Shown: piece by piece, positions 41,952-54,943 of the stretch
Layout of the letters: the number at the start of each line of letters is the position of its first letter
How positions within the stretch are numbered: the first letter of the stretch is position 1
DNA from: Coffea arabica
Taxonomy: Eukaryota > Streptophyta > Magnoliopsida > Gentianales > Rubiaceae
Length of the DNA stretch: 64,000 bases
Assembly (NCBI RefSeq): GCF_036785885.1
Contig: NC_092323.1
Span: forward strand, 11,044,501 to 11,108,500
Direction of reading: 5' to 3'
Made by a program: the position numbers and the translations under genes
The notes under the pieces: generated by a model
Databases searched by the model: none
What the model was told of the DNA's origin: nothing
What the model saw: only the letters and a program-made list of their open reading frames with translations

Positions 41952-44900
41952 TGACTAACTAACAAAAAAAAAATCATGTTATATGGTGATTAAATACAGA
42001 GTTCAAAGATAAAATGCTTACTGTTTTATCACCCAGATTTAACCATTCATGCCAGGAAGAAGAGCATCATCTATTTAGTATTCCCATAAGAAAGATACTC
42101 ATTCTAGAAAATCCCCATGTACTTCACAGTTCTATAAATCCACGGAATCCTACAAGCCCATCTGACTTCTACTACATTAAAACAAAACAAAACATGCATT
42201 TTCCTAGCACATAAGCAAAGAAAGAACTAAAAATAGCTCTATTCTGTAAACTTAAATAGAATCTCACCAGATTCAGATTTTTCTTTGGGGTAGAGACCAT
42301 GGAATGCATTTTTAGCATAAGCCCTCAAACGGACCCGTTGAGGAGCACCCAACTTGCTGATCAAAGACCTAAGCAGACCACTACAGAAGACAAAAAGGGG
42401 AAATAAGGTGATCATCAAAGAAAAAATACATCCTTAGACTTGTGAATCATATTAGACATCAAAGTATAAAACAAATTGCAATTAGAATGGGAGGAGCATG
42501 GCTGGAAATGAAGGAAAGCATTCTTACTCAGCACGCAAAACTGTCAAAAAATCAGCTGGTAAAGATTCCATGAAGGAGGATATGTCCTCCATCTTAAGGG
42601 ACTTCAGTTCTCTTTTTAGAGTCCTCTTCTCTTCATCTGACATTCCTCGTCCAAGTGGAGATTTGCTGTGAGGTTGCAGATTTAGAAAGTGTTGTACAAT
42701 TATATTAACAGTACTATACTAGTAGAAACTCGAAACTACAGGCATTAAACAAACACATGAATCAATGCTTCATAAGTTGATTTTTCATGCCGACCAATTG
42801 ACAGTAATTTCCATTCAAAATCAAAGAATAATGTACAATTTTTCCTGTTCCACTGGACATGCATTAGCATGAGCTAAACTATGAAACCAAAGTTCTCGCA
42901 ACAAGACATGGGAGAGAAACGAGCAACGAACTTTCAAGTAACTTGTTAACTAATAAGTTATGAATTGTATCTGATTGTTTTGAATTTCTCCGAATGATGC
43001 AGGTAACTGTATTCTATAGATAAACAGACCAGCTTTAGCTGTAATGTGTCATGTGGTGAACTTAAGTGCAAGGACTTGCATTTCTTGAGCATATCCAGCT
43101 TTTTTCCTATACTTTCGCATTAAATTATCAGTATATCCGCACTACTTGGTCATTACCAAACCAACATGCATATATTCAACTTAGGGCATTAGTGCCAGAC
43201 CATAAGCAGGGGAAATATGAGCTGCATCTTCACAACCTATCCCTTTAAAAATAAATAATCACCTGTTCAACGTTCTTCCTGTGAAAATGACGGGAAAGTA
43301 TCTGGAGTACTTCCCGACACCCATCTGTTCACCAATCTGCTCAATTTTGTTTGAGTCCATGAAAATCAAAGCCTTCCAAAGTTGGCAGTAGTTCAGCCTG
43401 AAAGCTTCATCCAATTCTTTACAGATCCCATGATCCAGAAGAACTGCATGACCACATCAAATCAAAGTTATGGCATCACTAAATGTCAAAAGTACACATT
43501 ATATTTTCGAGTTAAATTAGCTCATTTCTTATTTATCACTTTTATTTATGAATAACTGCATACCTAAAGAAAATCCATTCTGTCCTTGAGAAACCAATAT
43601 ATTTCCAGGATGTAAATCCCCATGCAAGAAACCATGGATAAATATCATTTCTGCCACAACCTCCGATAGGGCCTTTGCAACCTATGAATACAAGCCAGTG
43701 ACGGAGGCGAATAAAGAGTGTCAAACAGTAAAAAAAACGGCACTGCATGGTAAGTTAGAAAGCTTGCATAATCCCTCTACTTCTTGATTAAAAAAGTCTG
43801 AAGAGATAGTCTACTACAAGTAAATATGCTTCTGATGGAAATATGATCCGCATCAAAACACAGCCTACTTTCCAGAAAAAGAAACCAGAAAAATTTTAGC
43901 CTGCTAACTTGAAAACCAACCTTAGCTGGATTAATCCCCATTCGCTTCATAGATTCCAAGTCATCAACCTGAAAGCTAAGGAATTTCCTGTTAATGGCAC
44001 ATATCGATATGTCAATACAAATGGTGGCCAAGAAAATTGAAATTGATGTACTAGCATTTTATACCAACAATGACTAAGAAGAAATTAAGGAAACCAAGCA
44101 TTTTTCCTACTTAAGGAGAAGAAGAAAAAGAACTTTGTTGATACCAAGAAGAGTACATACATACACAAGAAGAACTCAGCTAAATGGGAATTAAACAAGA
44201 CAAGACATAACAGTTTCAGAATTACTTTGCAAAATCTTCCAACATTGATTGATAACCATAATAGAAAGAATAAAATAAAATGCTCTTTTGCAGACTACAA
44301 ATCGGTTAATGCTGGAAACCATATGTGAGCAACTACATGTACCAAGAGAAGCAACTCATATAGTTGTTTCATCCTGACCAACATGGAGACGACAAATAAA
44401 CATATTCAGAACTTTAGTTTTGGGATTCTGAATTCTGGTAGTGCATCAACATTTTATGCCTAGGAAGCAAGATGGAAATTGTACCTTCTGCCCTTTACAA
44501 TATTGCATTGTCAAAACCTTGGTGGTTGTCAAATCTGGATAGATTTCTTAAAGAGTGAGTGAAGCTGATACATGCATAGTAAAATAAAGTACCAGGGGCA
44601 ATGTACAAATCTGAGAATGTAATGGACTTGAATACCATACCCAAAAAACACGGGGAACCCTGACAAAACTGTTGCTTCGTAAATTTTTGGCTGCTCGTTC
44701 TGAGTTCATAGCTTCTTGAATAAAATCTATAAAGCAACAAAGATCATAAATGTCCAGAAAAACTTTTGTCAATATATCATTTAGAATTTGCCAAGATTTA
44801 CAGCTACAAGAAAAGAAAGTTCAAGGAAAATTTGTCAAGGAACATATAATGATCACTCTTATGAACGACCAGTTTATGTAACTCTGAACTCTAATATTAT

Positions 44901-47900
44901 TGGTCTTCTATTTCCTTGCAATGAAGCCTAAGAGAAGAGAGAAAATGATGTGCAGCACGGGGTAGAATGCATAAAAGCTGCAAGGAAAGAAATTTTCTAC
45001 TTGGTATTCAATCAATTTGTGCCAGTCTAAAATCACTTACCAAGTTCAGAAGATATAGATTTTTCAAATTCTGACAGTATCCACCCAAATCTGTAGTCAG
45101 GAAAAAACTGTCGAAAGAGGGACAAGAAGAGAATTGTAAAGCGTGTGGAGCCATGTGAACAGAAGAAGAAAATAACATTAAATAATTAACCACATACATG
45201 GAATTGAAAAGTCAAAAATGTAGAAAGATGAACAAGCACACCAACCAAGTCCATAACTTGTGAGGTTATGCAGTATCTGCAAACATTTTCAAGTAGAATA
45301 CCTCTTTCATTTCAACTTCATTCATAGACACCACAAGAAAAAAGCCAAGAGACACGGATATTAAAAAGATTGTAGTCTACAGCCTCAAGGTCAAATACCA
45401 CTCCGAGTCAAAAGGCCACTGTGAAAAAAAGCATTCCCCAGAAAAAAAAGTTCACTGAAAGTCATTGTTCGTTCTTAGATCTTACACAGTGTCAACCTCT
45501 GTCCAAAGACATTACCAGCCCAAAAACTAGCTGAGTTTGTTTAATTTTTCCTTTCTAACACTCTCAAAAGTCCATTTTATTTAATTAAGCAAATTTTATA
45601 ATGGATACCTCTATGACTTCAATAACTGTTAAAATGAGATGTTGTATGTACCATTAGAATTTAAGTTATCAAAATGGGTGCAACTGTATTTGAGTTGGTC
45701 TAATGGGGTAAAAGCTGAAAAATAAACAAACTCCCAATTCAAGCAGGGTCCCAAAGGGTTTAGTCGGGATAGTTTAGGTTTACTTCATTGCTAGTTTGAC
45801 CTTTTCTAGTTATTTGTTCCCCTAGGCCCTCCAAAGAACCATTCTCTAAGAACTAACATCCCCCAGAAACCCAGTCCCACACCACTATTTCCTGCAATAC
45901 TTGCCAAAAAATTACAGCTGGTGGCTTTTGGTGGATCCAAGGATATATCAGATTTCCCAGATGTATATCTCTAGTAAATACCGCACTAGATAAGACTTTA
46001 GAAAATCAATTCTCATTGAAGAAAGGAATTGAGCTACATATATTTCAGGCTGGAAAAAGTTAATATTTGGTGAAACTGAATAATGAACAAGGAGAAACAA
46101 AAAGACAGAATCAACAATTAAGAGCTAAGAGCATTGCTTGATGATGTAATTAGTTCATACCCAGGTGACTAGTCTTGAGAGGAGAGACATGGTTGCAAGG
46201 TCATACTTCATCTGCTTCTCTAACCCAGGATACTGCACCTGCAATTATAGTGGTCCAAATCAATTGAATACCGATGAAAAGTTGTAAATATAATTATACA
46301 TCACCAATCACCACATCCACTTAGTTTTTAAATAAGTACTGATGGTGACTAAGGATGGCTGCTTCAACCAAATGCTTAAACTTGAACTAAATGGCAATAA
46401 GCCACAAATGTTAACTTCTTCCAATGTTATGTGATAGAATTACTAAAAAAACCACTACATTCCCATGCAACAGGAATCTTACAGGGAACATGAAATAGAA
46501 GAAGTGGTTCCGTTGACAAACATATGAATAGCCGAAGGTTGACTTTTCATCTTGAGGAAGGGTGGGGAACAAATATGCTGACAGCAAAGTCTCACAAATG
46601 TGCACAATTACTTTTTTAGAAGATGAATAAACTAACATAATTCTAAACATAAGAACACATATATTGTGAAAGAAAAAAAAAAGAGGGGGGGGGGGGGCAG
46701 GGGAGGTAGGAACTCCACAATGAACAATTAACAGATAGAAACAATAAACCAACCTTTACTGCCACTTCCTGGTTATCATTTAGTACAGCATGATGTACTT
46801 GAGCAATAGAAGCAGCTGCAACTGGCTGCTCATCAAATGAAATGAATCTAATAGGAATAACACAAAAAAAAAAGTGGTAAGCGGTTGTTGTACCCAATGA
46901 TCTTCTAGTAACAAACAGTTTAAAATTCAGAAGCAGTTTTGGTCTAGATAAATGTTCAACAGATTTTAGCCTATCATATGAAGAGTATGTTTTTCAGTCA
47001 CTGAAGGTTAAAACATCAAATTGCATTGAACAAATGAATTCCGAACTTGGAGTTTCTCTTTTCTTTGAGAGGGGGGTAAGCTTGAAGCACTTAGGTTAAT
47101 ATTCGTCCATCACTCAAGATGTATATGCCAAATTCAACCTCAATTTAGGAAGTTCAATGTACTTCAAAAAACAACTAAGCCAGTCTAAAAAATTAGGCAA
47201 CTTCAAAACTTACATCTCTGATAAATCACGACCAAAATTGCTGACTAGTAATTCTTTGATAGCTTTGAATCGGCAAGGAGCTGTCTAGTATAGGATCCAA
47301 CCAAAATCAGTAAACTTGCCAGAATTGAAAAATTCTCATCAGAAACCAAATGAAGGTCAAATTTAGAAGGGGGAAAATATTAAAACCACATAAAAATTTA
47401 TTCTAATTTCAGAACCTGATCCTGTAATGAGGAAAGAGTTGATGAGTACTCCTTCGGAACTTGCCGCAGAGCCGCAACAAATTGACCAGCTTTCACATAA
47501 AAACCTCTATTGAACTCGCATAATTTCAAAATTCTCTTCGCTGACCGCAAATGGACCTATTATTGAACAAAGAATCAATATTTTAAACGCATTTCCTGCC
47601 AGATAACTGTTTCATAAAACAGTAATAGGCAACAATAATGGACATAAGCACCTAAAATTAAGAGAAGTTTAGCAATGTAATCAAATTTCTGAAATACCAA
47701 ACCTCGGAGAGAACATTCCGGTACTCGTCGGACTTCTCCGGCAAGTAATGTAGAGAGTACTTATAGTCAACTACAGTGGAAGCTATCTGCAAGAAGCAGC
47801 ATTTAGTACTAGTCGAGATTCAGACAAGAAATGATGATTAAAAATTCCTGTTCAAATGTTTGAATGAAATGAAGAGGTACTGTGAAAAGAGCGCGAGAGG

Positions 47901-48075
47901 ATCGAACGGCGCCATAAAGGAAGGGGAAGTCAGTAGCGTGAGGAGGTGAAGGTAAGCGGAGAGAGTCAGGGTTGTCTACAAGAGCTGCGACACCGGCGGC
48001 GGAGATGAAAAACACCGACGTCACCGCGGCCTTGGTTCTGGCGGGAAATAAATTAAACAAAAATCGGGTCCTCAT
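41689..48075 (-). CDS. ABC1/UbiB-family atypical protein kinase (ADCK1/ADCK5-like)
   Basis: Fifteen exons on the minus strand: 47881-48075, 47703-47786, 47416-47556, 47214-47284, 46754-46847, 46161-46238, 45041-45107, 44641-44726, 44485-44534, 43921-43968, 43564-43681, 43263-43443, 42528-42665, 42268-42380 and 41689-41768, about 514 residues. Family motifs are in order: KAGQ near 115-118, the alanine-rich loop [10 protein letters not shown] near 173-182, VAVK lysine near 195, the catalytic HGDLHPGN near 325-332, and DHG near 348-350 in place of DFG. Homologues work in mitochondria or plastids in ubiquinone and lipid homeostasis. The basic N-terminus ([15 protein letters not shown]) could be a targeting signal. 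Oddity: exons 8 and 9 do not close in frame with canonical splice sites (one base short). The gene may be intact with an unusual splice or a sequence error, or may be damaged. Confidence 0.9.
41900..41948. repeat. (TA)n microsatellite in the last ABC1K intron
   Basis: An uninterrupted TA run of about 24 units between exons 14 and 15 of the ABC1 kinase gene. Confidence 0.95.
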
Positions 48076-49568
48076 CTTGCAAAAGATCAATCGGAGAAGG
48101 ACGGAGAGAAAGAGAGAAAGAAGACCAAAGATTCTTGCTTTATTTGCAGGAGACTCTCGAGTCGATCGGAATACTCGGGTTAATTCGGGTGAAAAAGTTA
48201 TGGTCCCGCTTTTGAGGGAAAAATCGTGTCGCTACTCCCCTCAAGTGGAAACGTTTTTTTTTTTTGGGTTTTAATAGTCACACGACTTTGTGCATTTCTT
48301 TTGATGAACAGAGCATGATGTGAATTGGGGAACAATTTTTTTTTCCCCAAAAAAATGAGTCGAATGAGTAAAGGAAGACTCCTACTCCAACCCCCCCGCC
48401 CCTCCCCCCACACCCCACGATAAACACAAAAAAGCCACCAAAAAAATTTTGTTTGTTGTTTTTGAAAGGAGGATGCTTCATTTGTAGTTGGTGACAAAGT
48501 TGCCTTTCTTTTTTCTGTTGGAAGACTGACAAAGTTGCCTTTACCAAAGAAGGATGATATTGAAGGAGAGAGCATTTCATTATTAGGACAAAGTAAGTAC
48601 ATTAAATGCTTTGCATTTGACATTTTATAGGCGCTTGAAATAAATCGTGTGAATTATACATAGATAATAGATCCCATTTTAAGAATATTCTTCTTCTTGA
48701 AGAAAATCTGGAATGATTTCTTGTAAATCAAACCAATTAGGAAAGAGCTTATGGTAAAGGAGTATTACTATATAATATACATTTATGTACCTAAATGCAG
48801 AATTGCAGATTCAGGATCATTTCTGAAATATAGATACACAGATATTAAGTATAGATACACTCAACTCCACTAAAGCTCGAGGGACATTTAAAGAGAAAAT
48901 ATAAGTATGGATACACAGATATAGATAGATCATAGCAGGCTCTTTCAAGTGTTGAAAGCCAATGGAAAAAGTTTGGTTCATGTTATAGTTGAGTAGAATG
49001 CATTGCAATTCAGGATAGGGAACTGTTTGAAAGAGTAGAATGCATTTCAATTCAGGACAGGGAACTGTTTCAGTCTGTCAATTCAATAAATATGAATGAC
49101 TACACTTGCGTCCCTTTATATTAACTTGCGGAAATGCACAAGGACTTTTAGGTGTGTCAATAAGACTTTGAAGGCTGTTCCTGCCCTGAAAGTCTCAGAA
49201 AGTAGCAGAAATTGATTTCAGGAGGGGTGTAATTAAAGCTCATACCATTATCCAATTAGCATATTTAATCACCCGACTCCCTTTAATGCTATTTCCCGTG
49301 TAATTCCTTTCATGATTTTTATATCAACTGTATTACATTGTGCCTCAAAAATGTGTCAAAACATGGAAAACCAGCATACAGATGGTCATTGACCAATGCT
49401 GCCACTGTGATGCTCAGGCCATGATATGACATGCTTCTGCCCAACTTGTGATAATAAATGCCAATTTATGCACTCTTATTACAAAACCAAGGAAGATTAA
49501 GTGGTCTAGAATGACGTTTCAGACTCTCATTCCATCTTCACAAGGTCTTACCACTGTGGAGTCTGGAC
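48076..49568. other. Divergent intergenic region between ABC1K and REM genes
   Basis: No gene is supported. It should contain the ABC1K promoter (minus strand, just above 48075) and the REM leader (from about 49380). A mixed C-rich run occurs at 48391-48418. No TATA box is convincing on either side. Confidence 0.45.
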
Positions 49569-52500
49569 ATGTCCATGAGAACCAGAATCCAACCAGAGAA
49601 GCCTCACTTCTTCAAGCCTATCCTTCCAGGCTTCATAGATGGAGTGGTAAGCTTTGCTCTTCTGTCTTCCAAGTCCAGGTTTATCGGTTTATGCTTGTCT
49701 TATGTGTTTGTGGGACAAGCTTTACATGATTACATCTACAAAATGTACTAGTACTAGTGAAGTTAGGATAACTAAGCCCAGTTACTTTTCTCATTGTTAA
49801 GCATTTTTTTTAATTTGCAGAAAATTCCAGCATCTTTCTTGAAGTATTTAGGTGGAAAGATATCTGAAAATCAGGCAGTATTGCGAAGGGGTGGTGTTAA
49901 GGAATGGAGGGTAGAAATTAGTGACCAGTGGCTGAGAGAAGGCTGGAGAGCATTTGCTGTGGAGAACAACTTGCAGGTGGGAGATTTTGCAGTGTTCGAA
50001 CATGAAGGAAATATGGTGTTCGAGGTTTTGGTTTTTGACCCTAGTCATTGTGAGAGAGAATATGCATCCATTGATGATGAGACAAAGTGCTCCAAGAAAT
50101 TTAAAGCTGCAGGTTAGGTTTTCTTTTCTTTTCTTTTAAAGTGAATGTGTTTTTCGTTTTCTGCTTGCATTTGTTATTTGATGGATCCAAATGAAGTGTG
50201 ATTAATGTTCTTTTGAAGCAACTGAAGAGATTCCAAGAAGCAAGAAAGTTAAGTTGGAACTGTCTGATGATCAAGAGGAACCTGATTCTACTGATCAAAT
50301 TTGCCATCCCTATTTTATCTTTACTGTCAAGCCAATTAACCTTCTGTATCACCGATTGGTAAATGTGACTTTTCATGGTTTTCCTTTTGATATATATGAA
50401 CTCTACATCTGTAGACCTATATATTTTACTTTTGGTGCATGAATGATAACATACTAGCGATACTCTAGAAAATGTATATGAAATGTCCTCATAACTCATT
50501 AGTATTAATACATTGATAAGCATGCTTTTAAGCAGAGAAACTAGCTATATACTGAAATCTTATGATCAAGTTAAAATGGTTAATAAGCATTTATAGCTCC
50601 ATACTCTAGGGATATGCTCCCCGGAAAAAAAAATTTCTTTGAGTTTTCACCCAAAAAAAAAGAGCGCTGCTACAGGGGAAACGAAAACGTATGTTCAGTG
50701 CTCTCGCCTTCATCTTTATACCATTTAAGTGTCCACGAGTAGTATCAACTGATACGCATATTTGTAGAAGTTACGATTAACGGCCTCGCTTGATTTTGTT
50801 GTCAGAACATTCCCAGGGATTTTGCGATGGAGAACGGTCTATTCGGCAGAGAATGCAATATAAAGCTAAGAGATCAAAGCCAAAGGTCATGGAGTTTAAA
50901 GATAAAATCCAGTAGCGACTGCGCTTCCATTCAATGTGGATGGAAAAGTTTCGCAAAAGCACAAGGGCTGAAGGAGGGAGATGAATTCGTGTTAGAGCTC
51001 ACTGAAAATGGAGAGGCGCCTGTCTTCAATTTCTATGGCAAGCTTTTCTGTTATTATTATGTTTCCTGATATGTATAAAACATACATAAGCTTGAAGAAA
51101 TTCAGGCAATATAAGTGGAAAAGTGATGTTCTAAGTTCATCCCTAAGAATTTGATACATACCATATGGTTGGTAGAGTTAATTGCTGGGCTTTAGAATAA
51201 TTGATGAATCAGATAGGTTTTCAGACGTACTAGTGAAAAATGCATACTTTTTAAACTGAGGCTAAACCTAAATGGTAGTTCATCATGTACGAGGAAAGGA
51301 ACAGAAAATGGAGACTTCACAGTTTTGGAGATTAGTTACTACTTAGTATTACTAATTAATCTTTTCCTGGAAGCACGAAGTACAACATTGCACCAAAAGG
51401 GCTGCTTTCCTTTATAATTGGGTAATGATCACTCCTAAAGTACCTTAGGATAATTTTTTCAATCCAGAGCCTCTGCCTGCCTCTACAGTCAAAGTCCATT
51501 CATTATAAAGCAGGAAACTTTCACGATTTTACTGCATGCACTAATGTATGGTAGTGCTAAGTAGAAGATTTGAAGGTTCCAGAGTTCTATATAATAAAAT
51601 TTGTCTACCTGCTGGAAAACCAGGTTGTAATTTGTAGATGACTTCTTTCTTGAACTCTTTTCATTCATTTAGGAAAAGACAAGGCATCAACTCGAAAATC
51701 AGGAAAGGAAGTCTCTTGGCGTGATGAAGAACCTGTTAATCCTCACTTTACGTCAACAATAGAACCTCATTGCATCAGACGTTGTATATTGGTGAGCCTT
51801 TTTGTCTCTTGCCACAATCCATTTCTATGGCACGCTATACACTACAGTTGCAACATACCTGGCAATCCAATGCAGTATCTCCCAATGAAGTTCGCGAGAT
51901 CAAATGATTTAAGCAACAGAAGCTGCAAATTGATCCTCAAAGATCCAAAGAAAAGGTCATGGCATGCAGAACTCAACTCAAGAGGCAGCCGAGTTTGCAT
52001 CTCTTTTGGCTTGGACGAGTTCTTTACTGCAAATGACCTAAAGGAAGGAGACACTTGCAGTTTTGAGCTTGTGGAAAATGGAGAAACACCTGTTATTAAC
52101 TTTCTTACACTCTTGACAAAAGATGATCAGCCTCCACCACAGCCCGCCACTGATGATCATTCTTACTTCATCTCCACAATCAAGCCTTATAACATCAAAA
52201 GTTGTGTACTGGTAAGCATTGGAACTTCTTAAACTGTCAAAGTCCATTTATATAACGAGCTTTGGGACCTTTTGGGATCTCTGATATGATTTGTCCTGCA
52301 GCATCTACCAGTGAAGTTTGCTAAACCGAATGGTTTAACCAAGCTGAAGGGAGAAATGATCGTCAAAGATGACAGACAAAGGCTGTGGAAAGTAAAATTG
52401 AAGGACAGGGGAGATAGAGTTGTGCTTTCAAGCGGATGGAGTAATATCTCCAGAGCAAACGGCCTTAAAGTTGGGGACAGGTACAAGTTTGAGATCATCA

Positions 52501-52943
52501 AGAAAGGAAAGAGACCTGTGGTGAATTTCCATTGTGAGTATTTCTTTCCAGTATACTTTATGCTTTGTTAGTTAAAATTTTAGAGTTAATCTTATAGTCG
52601 CTATTTAATTTCCCTTGTTGCTTTTAATTGTAATCTGTACTGATCAAATATTCAGTTGTATACTCTTCACTGATTGCTAGGATGCCCAGTTATAAATTTT
52701 AGAAGAAGAATGAGAAATGCTACTGAATGCTTAACCAACCCTTTGAACTCGCAAGTAAATTATCTCATCCTAATTTACAGGTTTTGCATGTTTTAATTTT
52801 GTGAATTAATTTACCATTCTTCAATCAAATTTTAAGTTTCTCTTGATGTGTGTTAGCGTAAGCATTATTCTCCAAAACTGATGTGATCTGCAGGTAAGTT
52901 TCTGAAATCTGAAGAGGACAGCCCAGCTTTAACACCAAATTGA
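49569..52943 (+). CDS. REM-like: REM-type transcription factor with four B3 domains
   Basis: Exons 49569-49646, 49821-50112, 50219-50358, 50806-51037, 51673-51791, 51876-52211, 52302-52533 and 52894-52943 join in frame to 492 residues. Four B3-type domains follow one another, about 13-110, 155-247, 270-365 and 380-480. Each has the xIPxxF/LPxKF strand, a W-x-x-x/W-x-V core, a GWxxFxxxxxLxxGD motif and an end like PVxNF. REM proteins are nuclear DNA-binding factors mostly tied to reproductive meristems. The link between domains 2 and 3 uses a GC-AG intron (donor TATG|GCAAGC at 51038). Domains 2 and 4 are followed by a phase-1 intron after the last strand, but domain 3 runs straight into the next linker. 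The start is the first ATG of the MSMRTRIQPEKPHFFKP frame. The orthologous REM number cannot be given. Confidence 0.92.
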
Positions 52944-54766
52944 TGATAATTGACAATTACACCCAACCTTCCAACTTCCAAGCACAGTATTGGCACAGCC
53001 CATCATTTCTGTAACACCGTGCTTTCTTCATTTCTGATTTCTGCTTTCAAGAAATCATTAATTATGTGCTTTTCACTCGGGCTACTGCTGAATTATGTAA
53101 AAGCATCATTTGTACCATTGGATGATTTTCTTTATCTGGATAAGTTCACATTCTGTTTAGGAAATGAGGTAAAATATTTCTCTTCGTGTGGGATATATCA
53201 GAATAGAGGGATTGATTCCTATTTCCTAATTTGGTCAATTCTGCATGATAAAGAAAGTGTAGGGGTACGTATGTATAGAATTACATCCCCATACCAAAAA
53301 TGTGGAGTAGTTAGAAACTAAGGATTACCGAGAAAACATTCTAATTATTGCTAGCTTGACAAGAAAATAAACACTATCTCCCATAACTCAACATATCCAT
53401 TCTCGCATCCATCTCAATAACCTAGAATAAATCTTTTTTAAAAAAAATCGTCTTCATTTTATTACACGTACATGAATGAAACCTAGAAAAATTTTTAAAA
53501 AAAATTATGAACGTTAAAAAAAGTATGGTTGCTTTGGTTTAGCGTTCATTAACCCAACCCAAATCTATATTGCGACTGTTTCACTCAAGCAATTGTTCGA
53601 GCATGATTTGGACGTGAGAACTTGACAAGTTGAACCTCTAGAGAGAGTCCAAGAACAAAAAAGAAGTTACTAGATATTTTAGGCTTATGCCGCTTTTATT
53701 TACCAAATGGTCCATACTAGCGTTTGTGAATGGTAGTAGGAAAAAGACCATATGGTGCAAGACCTTTCGAGTGTCACGGGTTGCTTAATTTTCTATAAGC
53801 ACGGCGAAGCCTCGCTGTCTGGCCGGTTGGTCCAAGGCTGGTGAGCGCGGTCGTGTGCGATACGTGTCACAAGGAATCCGTCAAAGCTTTTGTGACTTCA
53901 TTTTGCACACATCGGAAAGAGTGGAATATTTGAAGCCAAATAATAAATGTGTTATTATCATCTGCAACTTGATTTGCGTAGAAAAATTTTGTTGGAACTG
54001 TTAGACCTGTTCAAGTCTTTAATGAAGTTGCTCGACTTCTCCTTTTGCGGCATTGTGAAGCAGTTGACTTAAAAAATGTGGAGTATATGGAACTCAGTTT
54101 GAAGATTCGAAGGCAAGATGGACAAACTAGAAAAGCCGGATTCTAGAATAATACGTTAACCTCCCAAAAAAAAAAAAACCACTGTCTGCACCCCATTTCT
54201 AACGTTGGTATTCTGCCTTCCCCATCCTGATTTTCTTCTTTTCAACCGTTGGAATCTCACGACGAGTATTGACAAATACACAGACAATCACCCAGAATTC
54301 TTTTGACCATGCAGAATAGAGACATACTGGAGCCGCGGCTGGAACGGTTGTCAATGCAACCGTTCCGTTCCGGAAGCTTGTATGCATTTTATACATTGTG
54401 TAACATCATTTGTACACGATGTAACACTAAAACAACAGCGAGTAACACTAGAACAACATTTTGTGGATCCCACACATGTTAAAATCTGGACCTTACAAAT
54501 TTTATTGGCCAAATCTTGGCCATTAACTGGCAGGGACCCTGCCCCTTCTCCAGACATGCTTACGTGTTACTGTACACAAGCGTGTGGGTACAGAACGGGG
54601 TCGACGAACGTCCAATCTTATGTAATTGATTTCGATCGTAATCAAATTGGAGGATCAAACCACCCTATAATTATGTCGGCAAATGCGCATGGCCTGTATC
54701 GAGTCCACCTAAATTTTTTTTCTATATATTTGTATAACTTTGCATTTCTGAGCCACTGATAAGTGC
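52944..54766. other. REM 3' UTR and intergenic spacer
   Basis: The first 300-400 bases are likely the REM 3' UTR. Beyond that I see no gene; the frame at 52950-53321 has no recognisable domain. Confidence 0.4.
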
Positions 54767-54943
54767 GATCTTAAATATATCATGGGTTTTTTGGATGTTT
54801 ATACTGCAGAAGTTGTAAAAAAAAAATTTGAAGTGTATAATTTTTGGATATTTTGAAATATATAGTTTAAAATTTTTGAAGAGTTTCTTAAGATTACTGG
54901 GGCTAAAGTTATTAAAAAAACTTATAAAAGCCAAACAGATCCC
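54767..54943. mobile_element. Tourist/PIF-Harbinger-like MITE (family B), inverted and degraded
   Basis: In reverse orientation the words GGGATCTGTTTGGC, CAGTAATCTTAAGAAA, AAATATCCAAAAATTATACAC and TTACAACTTCTGC parallel those of the element at 2486-2705. The right terminus is recognisable and the left has diverged. Confidence 0.5.

Noticed and set aside
48198-48623. 141-codon minus-strand frame upstream of the ABC1 kinase
   Set aside because: Lies in low-complexity intergenic DNA with C-rich and A-rich runs; no domain or exon structure.
52950-53321. 123-codon frame right after the REM gene
   Set aside because: It overlaps the REM 3' UTR, has no recognisable domain and no splice partners.
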